Assembly: GCA_963920665.1 (NCBI GenBank)
Contig: OY987271.1
Location: 9,799,350 to 9,863,349, forward strand
DNA from: Straminergon stramineum
Lineage: Eukaryota > Streptophyta > Bryopsida > Hypnales > Calliergonaceae
Direction of reading: 5' to 3'
Length of the DNA stretch: 64,000 bases
The notes beneath the pieces were generated by a model. The model worked only from the letters and a program-made list of their open reading frames with translations. It searched no databases and was not told the origin of the DNA. The translations under genes and the position numbers were made by a program. Of the stretch, positions 37,935 through 49,283 are shown piece after piece; positions within the stretch are counted from its first letter, which is position 1; every line of letters starts with the position of its first letter.

Positions 37935-38350
37935 AAATACCACTATGATAGTCCTTTGGTACCTTGTATATAGAATCTTCCATAATATTCTAGATGTTCC
38001 TATAATTTTTTGGAAGCTCCCATAGTGTAGCTACAATGATCAAACAACTCTATAAAAGAAGGATTGATAAACTATTTTGTGGTAAAGTATAGTAGGGTTT
38101 CGTCACTAGGAATGTGCTTGTAGGTAGACAATCAATTTTGTGAGTCTTCATTATTTACGAAAATTATTATAATAAATAATGCATTTGCATATGCAATCAT
38201 CTATAAAAAAAGTTCCAAAAAAAGTTCCTGTACTTTGAAACTATCACAAATTCATATCAATGTTCTTCACTAAATAATCTCTTGAACCCCAATGTATAAA
38301 ATCATATAATCAATAATCTTGGACTGCGCTTAGTCCCATTCCACAGGCCG

Positions 38351-39592
38351 TTACAGAAGATCTGCAACGTTGGAAGGGAGCTCCTCCACAACAGTGTTGT
38401 AGAACCTCTGAATATCCTCCAGCACGCGCTCATCCTCCTTCGTCGTGAAATTGATGGCGACCCCCTTGCGTCCAAAACGACCACTGCGACCGATCCGGTG
38501 GAGGTAGTTCTCGGGCTGCGGGGGCAGGTCGTAGTTGATGACCAACGACACTTGCTGCACATCGATGCCGCGGGCCAAAAGGTCCGTCGTGATCAAAACC
38601 CGGGACGAACCCGACCGGAACTCACGCATGACCACGTCGCGAGCGTTCTGGTCCATGTCTCCGTGAATGGCCGACACAGTGTGGTGGCGAGCACGTATCT
38701 TGTCGGTCAACCAGTCGACCTTGCGCCTCGTGTTGACGAAAATCACACTCTGGGTGATGGAAACCGTCTCGTACAGATCGCACAGAGTGTCCAACTTCCA
38801 ATCCTCCCTGTCCAAATTCACGAAAAACTGCTTAATGCCCTCCAAAGTCAGCTCGTCTCTCTTCACCAGGATCTTCACCGGCTTGTTCATGAACTTCTTC
38901 GTGATCTCCAGGGCTTCCGGGGGCATGGTTGCAGAAAACACACCCACTTGGAGCTTCTCGGGCAGCAACCTGAAGATGTCGTAAATCTGATCCTTGAACC
39001 CACGGGAAAGCATCTCGTCGGCCTCATCTAGCACGAAGCACTTGATGGAGTCGGCGCGAAGTGCGTTCCTTTGCAACATATCGAACACACGTCCCGGAGT
39101 CCCCACCACCACGTGCACTCCTGCCTGCAAAACCACGAGGTCTTCCCTCACGCTGGTCCCGCCCACGCAGGCGTGAACCTTCACCTGCTGGTAGTCACCC
39201 AGGGCACGCATGACCTTGTCGATCTGCATGGCAAGCTCACGAGTGGGGGCCAACACCAAAGCCTGGCATTGCGTCAGCTGGAAGTCCAACTGCTGCAGAA
39301 TGCCTGAGCAGAACGTGGCTGTCTTCCCAGTCCCGGACTGGGCTTGCTGAATGACATCGAGGCCCTTGGTGAAGGGAACGATACCACGCTGCTGAATAGC
39401 GGAGGGCTTTTCAAAACCATAGGCGTAAATGCCTCTGAGAAGATTCTCATGAAGACCCATGGCGTCGAAGGTCTCGTGGACCTCCTCCCAGGTCGAAATC
39501 AAGTCATCGCCCTCGCCGCTCAAGATGTTTTCCATCTTGGCGTCGTACTGGCGAGCATCGAACTGAGATCCTTCGGGTGCAGAACCAGCCAT
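38351..39592 (-). CDS. EIF4A: Eukaryotic initiation factor 4A (DEAD-box RNA helicase), intronless
   Basis: A single uninterrupted 413-codon frame, the usual length of plant eIF4A. The protein is the ATP-dependent RNA helicase of the cytoplasmic cap-binding complex and unwinds mRNA leaders for ribosome scanning. All helicase motifs are present in order: Q motif [10 protein letters not shown] (59-68), Walker A AQSGTGKT (84-91), PTRELA (116-121), TPGR (165-168), DEAD (189-192), SAT (220-222), ARGID (340-344) and HRIGRSGR (365-372), ending with the family tail NVADLL. The coding region is much GC-richer than its flanks and has no intron, whereas plant eIF4A genes usually have several. It could be an old retrocopy, but no disabling change or poly(A) tract is visible and a TATA box lies upstream, so it looks functional. 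The close paralogue eIF4A-III is less likely because length and C-terminus fit eIF4A-1/2 type. Confidence 0.97.
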   Translation of the reverse strand: MAGSAPEGSQFDARQYDAKMENILSGEGDDLISTWEEVHETFDAMGLHENLLRGIYAYGFEKPSAIQQRGIVPFTKGLDVIQQAQSGTGKTATFCSGILQQLDFQLTQCQALVLAPTRELAMQIDKVMRALGDYQQVKVHACVGGTSVREDLVVLQAGVHVVVGTPGRVFDMLQRNALRADSIKCFVLDEADEMLSRGFKDQIYDIFRLLPEKLQVGVFSATMPPEALEITKKFMNKPVKILVKRDELTLEGIKQFFVNLDREDWKLDTLCDLYETVSITQSVIFVNTRRKVDWLTDKIRARHHTVSAIHGDMDQNARDVVMREFRSGSSRVLITTDLLARGIDVQQVSLVINYDLPPQPENYLHRIGRSGRFGRKGVAINFTTKEDERVLEDIQRFYNTVVEELPSNVADLL

Positions 39593-39715
39593 AGTTAGTT
39601 ACTGTTTTATTTCTGGGTGGTGACAACGTACAGATTGGAAATGGTGAAGAATTCAAGGCGAAGAGCGAGTTCAAACTCTTTCCTTGTAATAAATTTTATG
39701 TAGCACTTAGAAAGT

Positions 39716-39723
39716 TATTTATA
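39716..39723 (-). promoter_or_regulatory. TATA box of the eIF4A gene
   Basis: On the minus strand the sequence reads CTATAAATAAC, with the core TATAAATA about 124 bp before the eIF4A start codon. That spacing would give a leader of roughly 90-100 nt. The match is good and well placed, but it is a single motif with no expression evidence. Confidence 0.5.
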
Positions 39724-40326
39724 GTATCTGGTACAATGCTTTTACTTTCATTTTTCTCTTACTTTACGTGAGTTTTTCTTTTTCTTTTACTATAATAGGA
39801 TGTAGGATTTAGAACTAGGAATTGCTAACTAAAACATCTGTTGTGAAGTGTGAACATCAAAGTAAATCCAAACTGTAAAATTAAAATATTGAGAACATCA
39901 AGAATTATAGTTTTACACTTTAATGATCTATACTTTAATTAAATACCTTAAATAAGGCTTTTTGTTTTGTTTTCTTATAGTGATATATCCAGAAAAGTGC
40001 ATCCCTTGGTTGAGTTCTTGATACCATCAGAAAGCTCTTAGTAAAGAGGGTTGATTGTTTCCTCACTTTTGTGGAATTTGGACCTATGGTGTGAAGAGAT
40101 CTTGGATATGCAACTTCCATATTATATAGCCTTGATTATAATCACTTATAATGCATTTTAATCCAATCTTAAGGGATATAATTTATTTTAATGTAGAATA
40201 ATCTTGTAGCCCTTTTAACAAGGAATCCAAAAACGTACTTATATACATGAAACAAATATTTTTGAAGACAATAATAACATAAAAAACCTTATTATATGAG
40301 TTTTTTTAATACATATTTTATAGGCT

Positions 40327-40575
40327 GAGCTAGGGGTGATTGCAAGAAACACCTGTCCTATTTTGCGTCACACTTTCAATGCGGTGGTTGTTTTGTGCCA
40401 TAACTATTGGAAAAATGATTGAATGAACATGAAATTCAAAATGTAGGTTCCTCTAGCATTGATGAATGAACATAAATTAATCTGAATTTTTCAAAATTAT
40501 TTTAGGGTGTGAAATTGAATTTCATTTACATGTCACATTTGCAGTTTTGATAGTTTTTAGTACTATCGAGTACCT
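40327..40575. repeat. Dispersed repeat, copy 1 (partner 43286-43560)
   Basis: Shares GGTGATTGCAAGAA.CACCT, CCTATTTT, TTGAATGAACATGAAATTCA and TACTAT.GAGTAC with 43286-43560, in the same orientation. Confidence 0.75.
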
Positions 40576-42389
40576 TTTTTGAAGGATTATATCGTCAAAA
40601 TTGGACAGTGAGCTGTTGTAGTGGAATTACAACTTTTGTGGAGAGGGATTTGCAAAATCATTTTTCAATTGCCTTTGGCATTGCTCCGATGTGTGCAACG
40701 TTTACACAACATTTTCTAAGTAATACAAAATGTTTTCCAATTTCTTCTTGCTCCATTCAGTAGTTCTCTCAGTTGGCAATAATGGCCACTTTTAAATTTA
40801 TTTTTCCAAAATCATTAACTATTTTTTAAAAATGGGAAAGTTCCAACTTCATTTTCTGGGGTAAATCAAAGACACTGTCAGAAAATAGTAGTCCAGGGTA
40901 TAGTGTAGGACTCCTTAGTACTGGGCGGGGCCCACTACGCCTGCAAATTTGCCAATGTGGATGACAAGGACTGTCCCCAAACATCATCCTTCCCTGACAT
41001 CTCCTACTGTCATCCACTACCATGTGTCCACGTGTCTTCCCAGTGTTTCATCTCAATTCCAATCAACGATCCACGTTTCATCTCCCGTATCCTTCATAGT
41101 ACTAGCAGGACTCGTAGTACTAATAGGACTGACGCAGCGAAAACCGAAAACGCAACAAATAGGACAAGTGTTTCTTGCAAAGTCTCCTAGGCAACTTTCG
41201 GGGCTTTCTAATAAAAAATTTAATTTTAACTAGACCCAACTTCTTTGTATGCATTTTTAGAAACTATGCATAGGTGTTTCAATTCTTCATATATATTGTG
41301 AGTTTTTTCTAAAATGTATGCAATTCAACATTTTTACATTTAATTTTCTTTTAATTTAGTCTTCACCTAGCTTTTTGGTCTTTTTAATTTGATATAATTT
41401 TAACAAAAGCCGTCCTCTGAGTTGTTTTAATGCCAATGACCCCTATATATAATACAAGAGTTGTATACCCAAGGAAGAGATTTTGAATTTCAAAGCTTTT
41501 ATGAATTAAAGAAATTAGAAAATAACTCTTACTTTTATTTTGGTTGTAGCAACAGCACAAGGCATACTAGTGAATATTAAATACACATATGTGCCCATAA
41601 TATCAAAGTCAAAGAGAAATTTTATGCCAAATAAAATTTCCATTACAAAACTCATATGTAATAGGATTAGTCCAATTGCCATAACCACATGGAGATCTGG
41701 AAAGTGATATCGGGGGTATAATATTTTAGTGTCTAACTATACCCCCCAAATTAAACTAAGTAGGTTGTCCGATTGAACCAACTAGGATAAGAACTCATTC
41801 TACTATTTAGTCAAATAAAATAAGAATGCAAATGCTGTCAAATTTGGAGTAGTTTATACATTCTCAAAAAAATGGGCATGGCCTAACAAAAACTTGCCAA
41901 CATTATGACATCGAACAAAGATAGGAAAAAATTTCTCCATTTTCTTGAAAAGTACATTTTAATGAATTATAGGGGAACTTTTTAGAAGGTTGGCTTTGAG
42001 GGTCTATTCTCCACTTAATGGTTTGAAATAGTGCAATTTGACTACATTATGCAAAAAAGTGTTGCATTTAGTCTATACCTTGGGTCAAAATTCTAGACAT
42101 TGTCATGTCCAATTGTTGATAGTGCCTTTGGAGTCATCTTTTGTACAATGATATGTGTAGTAGTAGGAAGAGTGTGAATTAGGTCGTATAGTGAATAGGT
42201 CCATAATATGGAATGTCCATCTTGTACTCAAGTTAATTCCATGGTAAATTCACTAAATGAAATTAATTGAATGAAATTTTTTTTTTTTTTTTTTTTTCAG
42301 AGAAGAAATCATTTATCTTTTGAAAGTCATGAAAATTTCAAATTCCTATATGAAGATTTCAAATTATTATGAGTTTTTGCAAAAAAAAT
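40576..42389. other. AT-rich stretch with one GC-rich patch
   Basis: No gene is recognised. About 40,880-41,160 is distinctly GC-richer and holds a G-box (CCACGTGTC, core 41029-41034) and several CATC/CCAC motifs, which may be a relict promoter or leader. Confidence 0.4.
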
Positions 42390-42690
42390 AAATTTAATTC
42401 ATGTCGTATACAAATTAGTAGCTAAAAAATTCTCAAATTTTTTCCATAGGTGTAGATTACACTATTATAGTGATAGTGAAGAATATTTTGGTGTATACAA
42501 AAATTTAATTTAATTCTACAAATAGAAAATCAAAATTTCATAGTAATAGGCCTTAAGTTCAAATTGCAATAAAATTTTCAATGTTAGGAATTTTGGAATT
42601 GGAGTAGAGACTAGACTTCATTAACTTCAATTCATTAGTGATTGTGTTCATATTGAAAAATGATCATTTTCAATTGTGAAATTCAAATCT
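42390..42690. repeat. Dispersed repeat family R4, copy 2
   Basis: Contains AGGCCTTAAGTTCAAATTGC, GAGTAGAGACTAGACTTCAT and TTCATTAGTGATTGTGTTCA; an inverted copy lies at 47805-48110. Confidence 0.7.
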
Positions 42691-42820
42691 AGAGTTCAGA
42701 GCCATAAGTTGCCAAATACACTACAAGGTGATTTGTGACATACACATTTAAATTCATAAGAAATATGCAAGCCCTCTGAAATGATTTACTTTTATTATTG
42801 TGTGACAGCTAGTAAGATAA

Positions 42821-43037
42821 CACTAGAAGAAATTTGCATTTTGGGTGACGTGCCTTGATTTTTTGGAATGGATTTTTTGGGATGCCCAATTCAACAAGCC
42901 CATGTTTTTATGTCAAGAAAAACGTCACATTGATGTTTTTCTTGACATAAAAACATGGGCTTGTTGAATTGGGCATCCCAAAAAATCCATTCCAAAAAAT
43001 CGAGGCACGTCACCAAAAATGTGGATTTCTTATAGTG
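42821..43037. mobile_element. CACTA-ended fold-back MITE, 217 bp
   Basis: Ends CACTAGAAGAAAT and its inverse ATTTCTTATAGTG, close to the canonical EnSpm/CACTA terminus CACTACAAGAAA. The two roughly 100-bp arms pair almost completely (GATTTTTTGGAATGG, GGGATGCCCAATTCAACAAG). The flanking trinucleotides TAA and TAG are a near match to a 3-bp duplication. Confidence 0.85.
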
Positions 43038-43095
43038 TAGAGAAAGTGAACCATAAAACCAAAAAAAATGGATAAAAACTTGTTATACATGCTCT

Positions 43096-43284
43096 ACACT
43101 TAATAGGGGTATTAAGGGGACCCATACTAATTAATCAACATTCCACACTATATAAATATCTACCTTTATTGTACATCAGTAGTTGTTGAAGTGTCCGGGG
43201 ATGTACATCATGTTTCAAACATCTACAGTTTTCTTCAATCAATCCCTTTAATTTTTTGGTCCCCTTAATACCCCTATTTAGTGT
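43096..43284. mobile_element. MITE with ACACT(T/A)AATAGGGG ends, 189 bp
   Basis: ACACTTAATAGGGGTATTAA at the left faces TTAATACCCCTATTTAGTGT at the right (about 27-bp terminal repeats with one mismatch). It lies directly between the CACTA element and a dispersed repeat. Confidence 0.75.
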
Positions 43285-43285
43285 A

Positions 43286-43560
43286 ATAGGCTTTTGGGTG
43301 ATTGCAAGAAGCACCTATCCTATTTTCTTTCACACATCCAATGTGGAAGTTATTTTGTACCATGAGTACTACAAAAATTATTGAATGAACATGAAATTCA
43401 TAACTAAGCCTTCTACAACAATAGAAAATTTACTTGATTAATTTCAATTTTTTCAAAATTGATTCAATAGGTGAGATTTAATTTCAAATATATATCACAC
43501 ATATGGTTTTGGTATTCTTTTTTGTACTATTGAGTACTTTTTTTTTTAAGAGTTGCATTA
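43286..43560. repeat. Dispersed repeat, copy 2 (partner 40327-40575)
   Basis: Same order of blocks as at 40.3 kb, with moderate divergence. Confidence 0.75.
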
Positions 43561-45529
43561 GTAAATTTGGTAGTCTAGGTCTTCTAATAGAAATTCACCT
43601 CATGCTAAATCCATACATTCTTTCTTTTTGTCTACTACACAAGTGACGACACCAAAAACAATGATAATAGTTGCATTGGTCATTATAGATGCATGTCTAG
43701 AATTTCAACCCAAAGTACAAACTGCAAACTAAACAATCCTTTGTTTTGTACCATGGGTAAAAAAAAATTGTATCATTTGAAAACGACTATTTGTTCTTAG
43801 TGCTCAAAGTGTAGTCTTTTTTCTTTAATTTCTTTTCATTTCTACAAAGGACATTAATGAAATCGCCAATACTAGATGAAAAATGAATGAATATTACTAT
43901 AAAAGAGTTATTATTTGCTTAAAGCCATTCATGAATTTCACAATACATTGCTTCACCAAAATATAAGTGATTTCTACCTAGGCCCTTTTTAATATGAAAA
44001 ACAATTTACTTTATTCTATAAACACTCAATCATCCATTGGGTAGATATTGAATGTTGTGAAAAGTACACTTCATTAATTCAATTAATATTCATTGAAGAA
44101 GCTTTGAAGAAATTCATTTAATATATCAATAGAAAGAAGAAAGTGCTCTACATGAATGAATAATATGGGCATATTGAAGGATTTTCAATTATTTTATATT
44201 GTAAATTTTCAAAAAGATACTTTCTAATTATCTTCAAGTCGAACATGTAGGGCTAAAGCATTTCTTGGAACCACTCGAGGAACCAAAATCTAACCTTCTC
44301 ATGATATTCAAAGCCCATTAGAGTACACAAACAACAAGTTTTTATCCATTCGTTCATTTTTTTTAAGGGGTGTAGGCATAGTTGAGTGGACCACAAGCGA
44401 CACCTACAAGTCCACTACACTACTAGAAAGTAGTGACTGTTTAGATAGAAAATCAACAACCATGTGTTGTTTTGTGTAGTAGCAAACATGAATTACACAA
44501 TTCAATAGATTTTTGTAGAAATGTCATTTCTGTTTAGTTGATTTGGATCCTGTACTTTGAAAAAAATTTAAACTTTGAAATTTTTAGAATCTTCCAAGAA
44601 TCTCATAGGAATCTCTAGGATCTTTTAGAATCTCTTAGGAATTCAAAGACTCTTTTAGGAATCTTTTTTGAATGTATATAATCTTTTTGAAATCTTTTGG
44701 GAATCTTTATAATCTTTTTGGATTTTTTGTTTTTTCCATAAAGATTTGAATATAATCTTATAATTTATGTCAAATTTGAATTAGTTTTTGAATTTGATTA
44801 GAATTCTAGTTAATTTCAAAATCTAATTCAAATTTATCTTAAGTAAATAAATTTGATTTAATCTTAACTTGATCAGAATTTTATTCCAATTCCAATTCCA
44901 ATTGCATTTTCCATGGATTGTAATTAAAATTTATATATATCCTGAAATATCGTTCATCAAGTCTTGTAAATATCAGAATTTTTTGGATTGCTATAATTTA
45001 TATTATTACTTGTCTAAGAGCACTTTTGAAGTATTCTCACTTTAAATAGAATTCTATATATAAAATATTAATAATTTAAAATTTAAAATAATAAAAAATT
45101 GAAATTGTAAATATATTTATAGTTAAAATAAAACTAGGTCTACTTAAATACAAAACTTTTGAAACATTTTTTTTAAAAAGTGGACAAAGTACAAAGAAGC
45201 AAGAAAAGGCCTTCAAACTCTACTAAATTTAAACAACACTACAATAAATAGTAAAATTTGATTCCTCCTCACCAATTTCTTAACATTTCACTCCATATAA
45301 ATACTGACTTTCATTGCACTAACTTTCATCAATTATAATTACTACCATAAACATTATTAACTCTTAAAGAACGAACCTATAACCACTGATTTTAAGCCTC
45401 ATTTCCCATCACTCAGTTTGTTGCCATTTTTGAACTAGATATTTTTGAAATTTTTTATATTTATTTTTCAAAGATGAAAATACATGTCTTCTTTACTTCA
45501 CAAAAATTTTAGATTCTTGTGAGGAAAAT
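43561..45529. other. AT-rich stretch, no gene seen
   Basis: Very low GC with runs such as AGAATCT(C/T)TTAGGAAT near 44580-44720. No coding region is recognised. Confidence 0.5.
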
Positions 45530-45850
45530 TGATTTTTATGAGAATTTTCGAAGAAAAAGTGGAAAAAAATCATATCAAATATAAAATCATTTAAGAAAAT
45601 CTGAAAATTTCACCATGGGTGTACATTATAGCCACAAACATCTTGGTGTCATCTCAAATCCCATGTCATTCCATAATTAGAATAAAATAGACACTAAAAA
45701 TACATCCAAAGTTCAAATCATAATAAAATATTCAATATTATGAATTTTTCAAAATTCAAATTAGAGTAGAAACTAGCTTAGATGGCCTTCATTTCAGTAG
45801 TTGAGCTCAACTTCAAAAAAAAATCATTTTTGTGAATCAATTTCAAATTT
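45530..45850. repeat. Dispersed repeat family R4, copy 3
   Basis: Shares CATATCAAATA.AAAAT, AAATTTCACC, GTGTACATTATA and CAAAGTTCAAAT with the copies at 21540 and 42390. Confidence 0.6.
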
Positions 45851-46399
45851 AGAGCAAGGAACAAACAAGCAACTTCCTGAAACACAATAAAAATAGTACA
45901 TTTTGTGATTTTTTTTCTTTACCAACTTCTCATTTACAAGAATACAAACACTAACAACACTAACAACTCATTTAGGTGCCCTTCATAATCCCTTGTGAAA
46001 GGTCAGAAAAAAAATGGATAAAAAAATTGCTTCCAATCTCCTCGCACATCCTTGTACAATCATCTAAACACCACAAAATGGAGTTCTTGTCGTATCAAGG
46101 TTAAAAAGAAAATTATCAAACAATGGTCTGCAACTTCCAATCCAAATTGAATTCAAATGCAATCTTAATTTAATTGAAATATAATGTGGATTCAAATGCA
46201 ATTTGAATGAAAATTTAAACAAAAGTGTAAATTCAAATGTGAATGGACATTGAAGTTGAATTGAAAATCAAAAGTGAGTTGAAATCTAAACAAGTCAAAT
46301 TTTGTCTTGTCTCTTGAGCTTCAAAATTGAAATTAAACTAAATTGTACAATACTTAAAAGCCAATAAATAAAATCAATAACCTCTTCATATACATCCTA

Positions 46400-46660
46400 A
46401 AGCACCCTTTGTGCATTGGTTGAGTCCTTCCAACCCCACACGTGTGGTGGGAGGGTTGATCTACCATGTTGGCCCTGTCTTAAGGTGGGATTCGGCTCAG
46501 ATTGGCTCTCTGAGTTTGCGAGGTAGGCTAGGTGGGGAATAGCTGGCCTTGCCTGCGAGGGTGGGGTTTGCTGGCCTACTTGCAAGGCGAGGCTAGTTGA
46601 CCTTGCTTTCAAGCTCAGGTATGGTGCCCTACCTACAAGGTGGCATGAGTCTTGTTTAGA
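46400..46660. repeat. GC-rich degenerate minisatellite
   Basis: An abrupt GC-rich island. Units of roughly 40 bp of the type GCTGGCC(T)TGCCTGCGAGG, GCTGGCCTACTTGCAAGGCG and GTTGACCTTGCTTTCAAGC recur. It begins with a G-box palindrome, CCACACGTGTGG. Confidence 0.6.
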
Positions 46661-47804
46661 TTACTTTAATATGTGGTATTCAACCATGTGGCAAAAAATA
46701 ATTGGAATTTTTAATTTTAATAATATTTTTTTGTTGTTTAATTTTCAATGTCAAAATCAACAAAATCAAACCACATATTTTTGTTTTATTTTGACTAGTA
46801 CAACGCAACCAAAACAATTGAAATGAACAACAAATTTCAGTTTAGTTTGATTTTTGTTGTTTTGGACATGGTTTTTATGGTAGTGCTATATGAAAGTCCC
46901 TTGAAGTCTAAAGGCAAGATCCAAGCTATTAGCCAAGCCATGTGCCATGGTACCCTACAAAGTTGGGAGAATGTGTACATTTGGATAAGATGGGTATAGA
47001 TAAAGCATACAGTAGTTATAGGATGTTAATTTTAGTTGGGGTTTCAATCTACAATTTGGGTGTTCCTATAGGAGGTTGAATTTCAAAGAACTATATTTTA
47101 GAATGATCCCATATTCTTACATAATGTTCCATTGAAAAGCATACCCATGTAAAGGTTTCCATATTGAAGGGATTGGCCAAAAAAGCATGAAGAATTGAAG
47201 AAATAATAAAGTAAGGATTTGAAAGGGGCATTTAAAAATATATACCATTTCAGACTACAAAAAGTCCTTGACTCACAATTGTAATACATCAATGGTATAT
47301 GAAATATGAGTGTGGAACACTTCTTGTCTAATTATTATATCTATGCACTATAGAGTCCCTTTTATTCTTATAAAAGTTCATGTATACAAAAAATAAGATG
47401 AAATACATAGTGTTGACATTGTGACAATTGATAATTTAATCCATACAAAAGTCTCCCTATACTTAATGCAAATAATTTTTTGAACATTAATTATGTAGTT
47501 GCTTAAGCAACCATACGTAGAATAAAGTGTATGAATTTTTTTATTAAAAAATACATTTTCTATTTTATACAGTAGTGTTGGCATTTTGGCAACAAGAAGA
47601 GGTCTTTGAAAATGTCATTGTGATAGTGATTTTGGTGATTTGGTCCACTCAACTAGGCATCCACCCTATGATCCGCTTGCTCTTTCTTGTTGTGGCATAC
47701 CCTAAAGTTGATCATTGTACGGAGCTTGTATGTTTTTGTATGAATTTTAATGTGCATGTCACAAATTACCTTGTTGTATATTTGGCAACTTTTAGATCCT
47801 AGTT
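46661..47804. other. AT-rich stretch, no gene seen
   Basis: No coding family or element boundary is recognised. Confidence 0.5.
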
Positions 47805-48110
47805 GTAGATTTGAAATTCACAATTTGAACACAATCACTAATGAATTGAAGTAAATGAAGTCTAGTCTCTATTCCAATTTGAAAATTTCTAAACTTGAAA
47901 AATTTCAATTATAATTTGAACTTTAGGCCTACTATCATGAAAAATTTGATTTTCTACTAATAGAATGAAATGGAATATTTGTATACACCAAAATATTTTT
48001 CCCTCTAATCTACACCTATGGTGAAGTTTTCAAATTCTTAGAGCTACTTTTGTATTTGATACGTTTTTTTTTCAAAAATTCAAATTAATTTTATATCTTA
48101 ACCAAAACAT
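47805..48110. repeat. Dispersed repeat family R4, copy 4 (inverted)
   Basis: Reverse complement of 42390-42690: TGAACACAATCACTAATGAA, ATGAAGTCTAGTCTCTA, TTGAACTTTAGGCCTA. Confidence 0.7.
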
Positions 48111-48589
48111 TTGAACTTTCTTAATTTATAGAAGATATGTGATTCCATCTCTAAAAAATTAAAATAGAATATTTCATTTACTTATTGTCACAAAATAGAG
48201 CAAAGAATGTGAAGGAGTTTAGAGCTTGAAAGCATGGTCATAGGCTTCGTCTTTCCAAGGTGAAGTCCATTTTTTCTCTTTCAACTCTCAAGAGACTCCT
48301 CATTAGGGGGCATTAGAGTTGGATTTTGAACTTTTGGTTCAAAATCCAACTGTTTTGACCCTCCTTTTAAAAGGAAGCAATATATTGAAAAGTTTTGGGT
48401 TGTCTCCAAATCCATCTTCTAGGGTTAGATTTTAAAAACAATCAACAAAACCTAGAACCATATTCCTTGCCGCATGGTTGTTTCCCATCAAAACTAGAGA
48501 AAATGGGTTTTGGACATCTCATTCTAAACTCAACTGTGACTCCCATTAAGGTGGGTTCATCCAAAATTACACCCTACCTGATACTGTCA

Positions 48590-48785
48590 TCATCTCTCTA
48601 TGTACATCTCCAAAATCAATAATTATGTGAATATGTTGAACATCTACCAAAAAAAGCTTTGATCATTTGTAACTTCTGCAACCGGTATCCAAATGTCATG
48701 TTCTTTGGTGCGTCGGAACCTCCTTTCACTTGCCAACAAGAAAATATGAAAATTTAACAAGTTTAATAATACTAACAAGGCACAT
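48590..48785. repeat. Dispersed repeat, copy 2 (partner 1000-1190)
   Basis: Same blocks as near 1.0-1.2 kb, ending about 500 bp before the XTH start codon. Confidence 0.7.
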
Positions 48786-49058
48786 AGCCCCCAAAAATGG
48801 CGACGTTGCGGAGTACCCACCTCATTCAATGAATTCATCAACAATAACATCACCTCAGATAACCCTTCTGTCCTGTCGTGACACCCAGAATTGATCACTT
48901 TCACCTAATAATCACTGTCACAGTCGACGTGTCCTCCACTCTCCTAATTTTCAATTCCTCACTAGTTTTTCAGTAACAATCCCATTCCAGACAGTCACTA
49001 ATTTCAGCTGCACTGATTTCATTTTCTAGCACATAACTACAGTAACTCAGGGTCTTAA

Positions 49059-49065
49059 TATAAAC
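49059..49065 (+). promoter_or_regulatory. Possible TATA box of the XTH gene
   Basis: TATAAAC lies about 220 bp before the XTH start codon, in a region less AT-rich than the sequence further upstream. The match is partial and the implied leader is long, so it is tentative. Confidence 0.3.
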
Positions 49066-49234
49066 TGGGCTTAAGAGCACACTAGCTTCAGCATTGGTTA
49101 CAACTGCTACTGCCGGCGTTCTAGCTACGTCTCCCAGCAATAGTGAATCTGCCAGTCCTGAGTTTCGATCGATCAGTTCAAGTGCACCTGGACTGACCAC
49201 TTGGAAGCTTTCAATTCTAGGGTCCATCGACTTT

Positions 49235-49255
49235 GCATTGCATTGCATTGCATTG
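49235..49255 (+). repeat. GCATT pentanucleotide microsatellite in the XTH leader
   Basis: Four tandem copies of GCATT followed by G, about 30 bp before the XTH start codon and so probably in the 5' untranslated region. Confidence 0.8.
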
Positions 49256-49283
49256 GTGTGGGAGAATCGATTGAGGAGGATCG

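Larger units (their letters stand above)
35719..38290. other. Intergenic region between CCX and eIF4A
   Basis: From 35719 to about 36390 the sequence is GC-richer and probably holds the CCX leader and promoter; its open frames lack ATG starts or family features. From 36400 on it is AT-rich without a recognised gene or element, apart from a run of C. Confidence 0.5.

Noticed and set aside
38498..39031. 177-codon frame antisense to eIF4A
   Set aside because: Shadow of the GC-rich eIF4A coding sequence; it has no family similarity and starts within the helicase gene. Other antisense frames here are rejected for the same reason.
40949..41233. 94-codon plus-strand frame in the GC-rich patch
   Set aside because: No signal peptide, domain or splice context; low-complexity composition.
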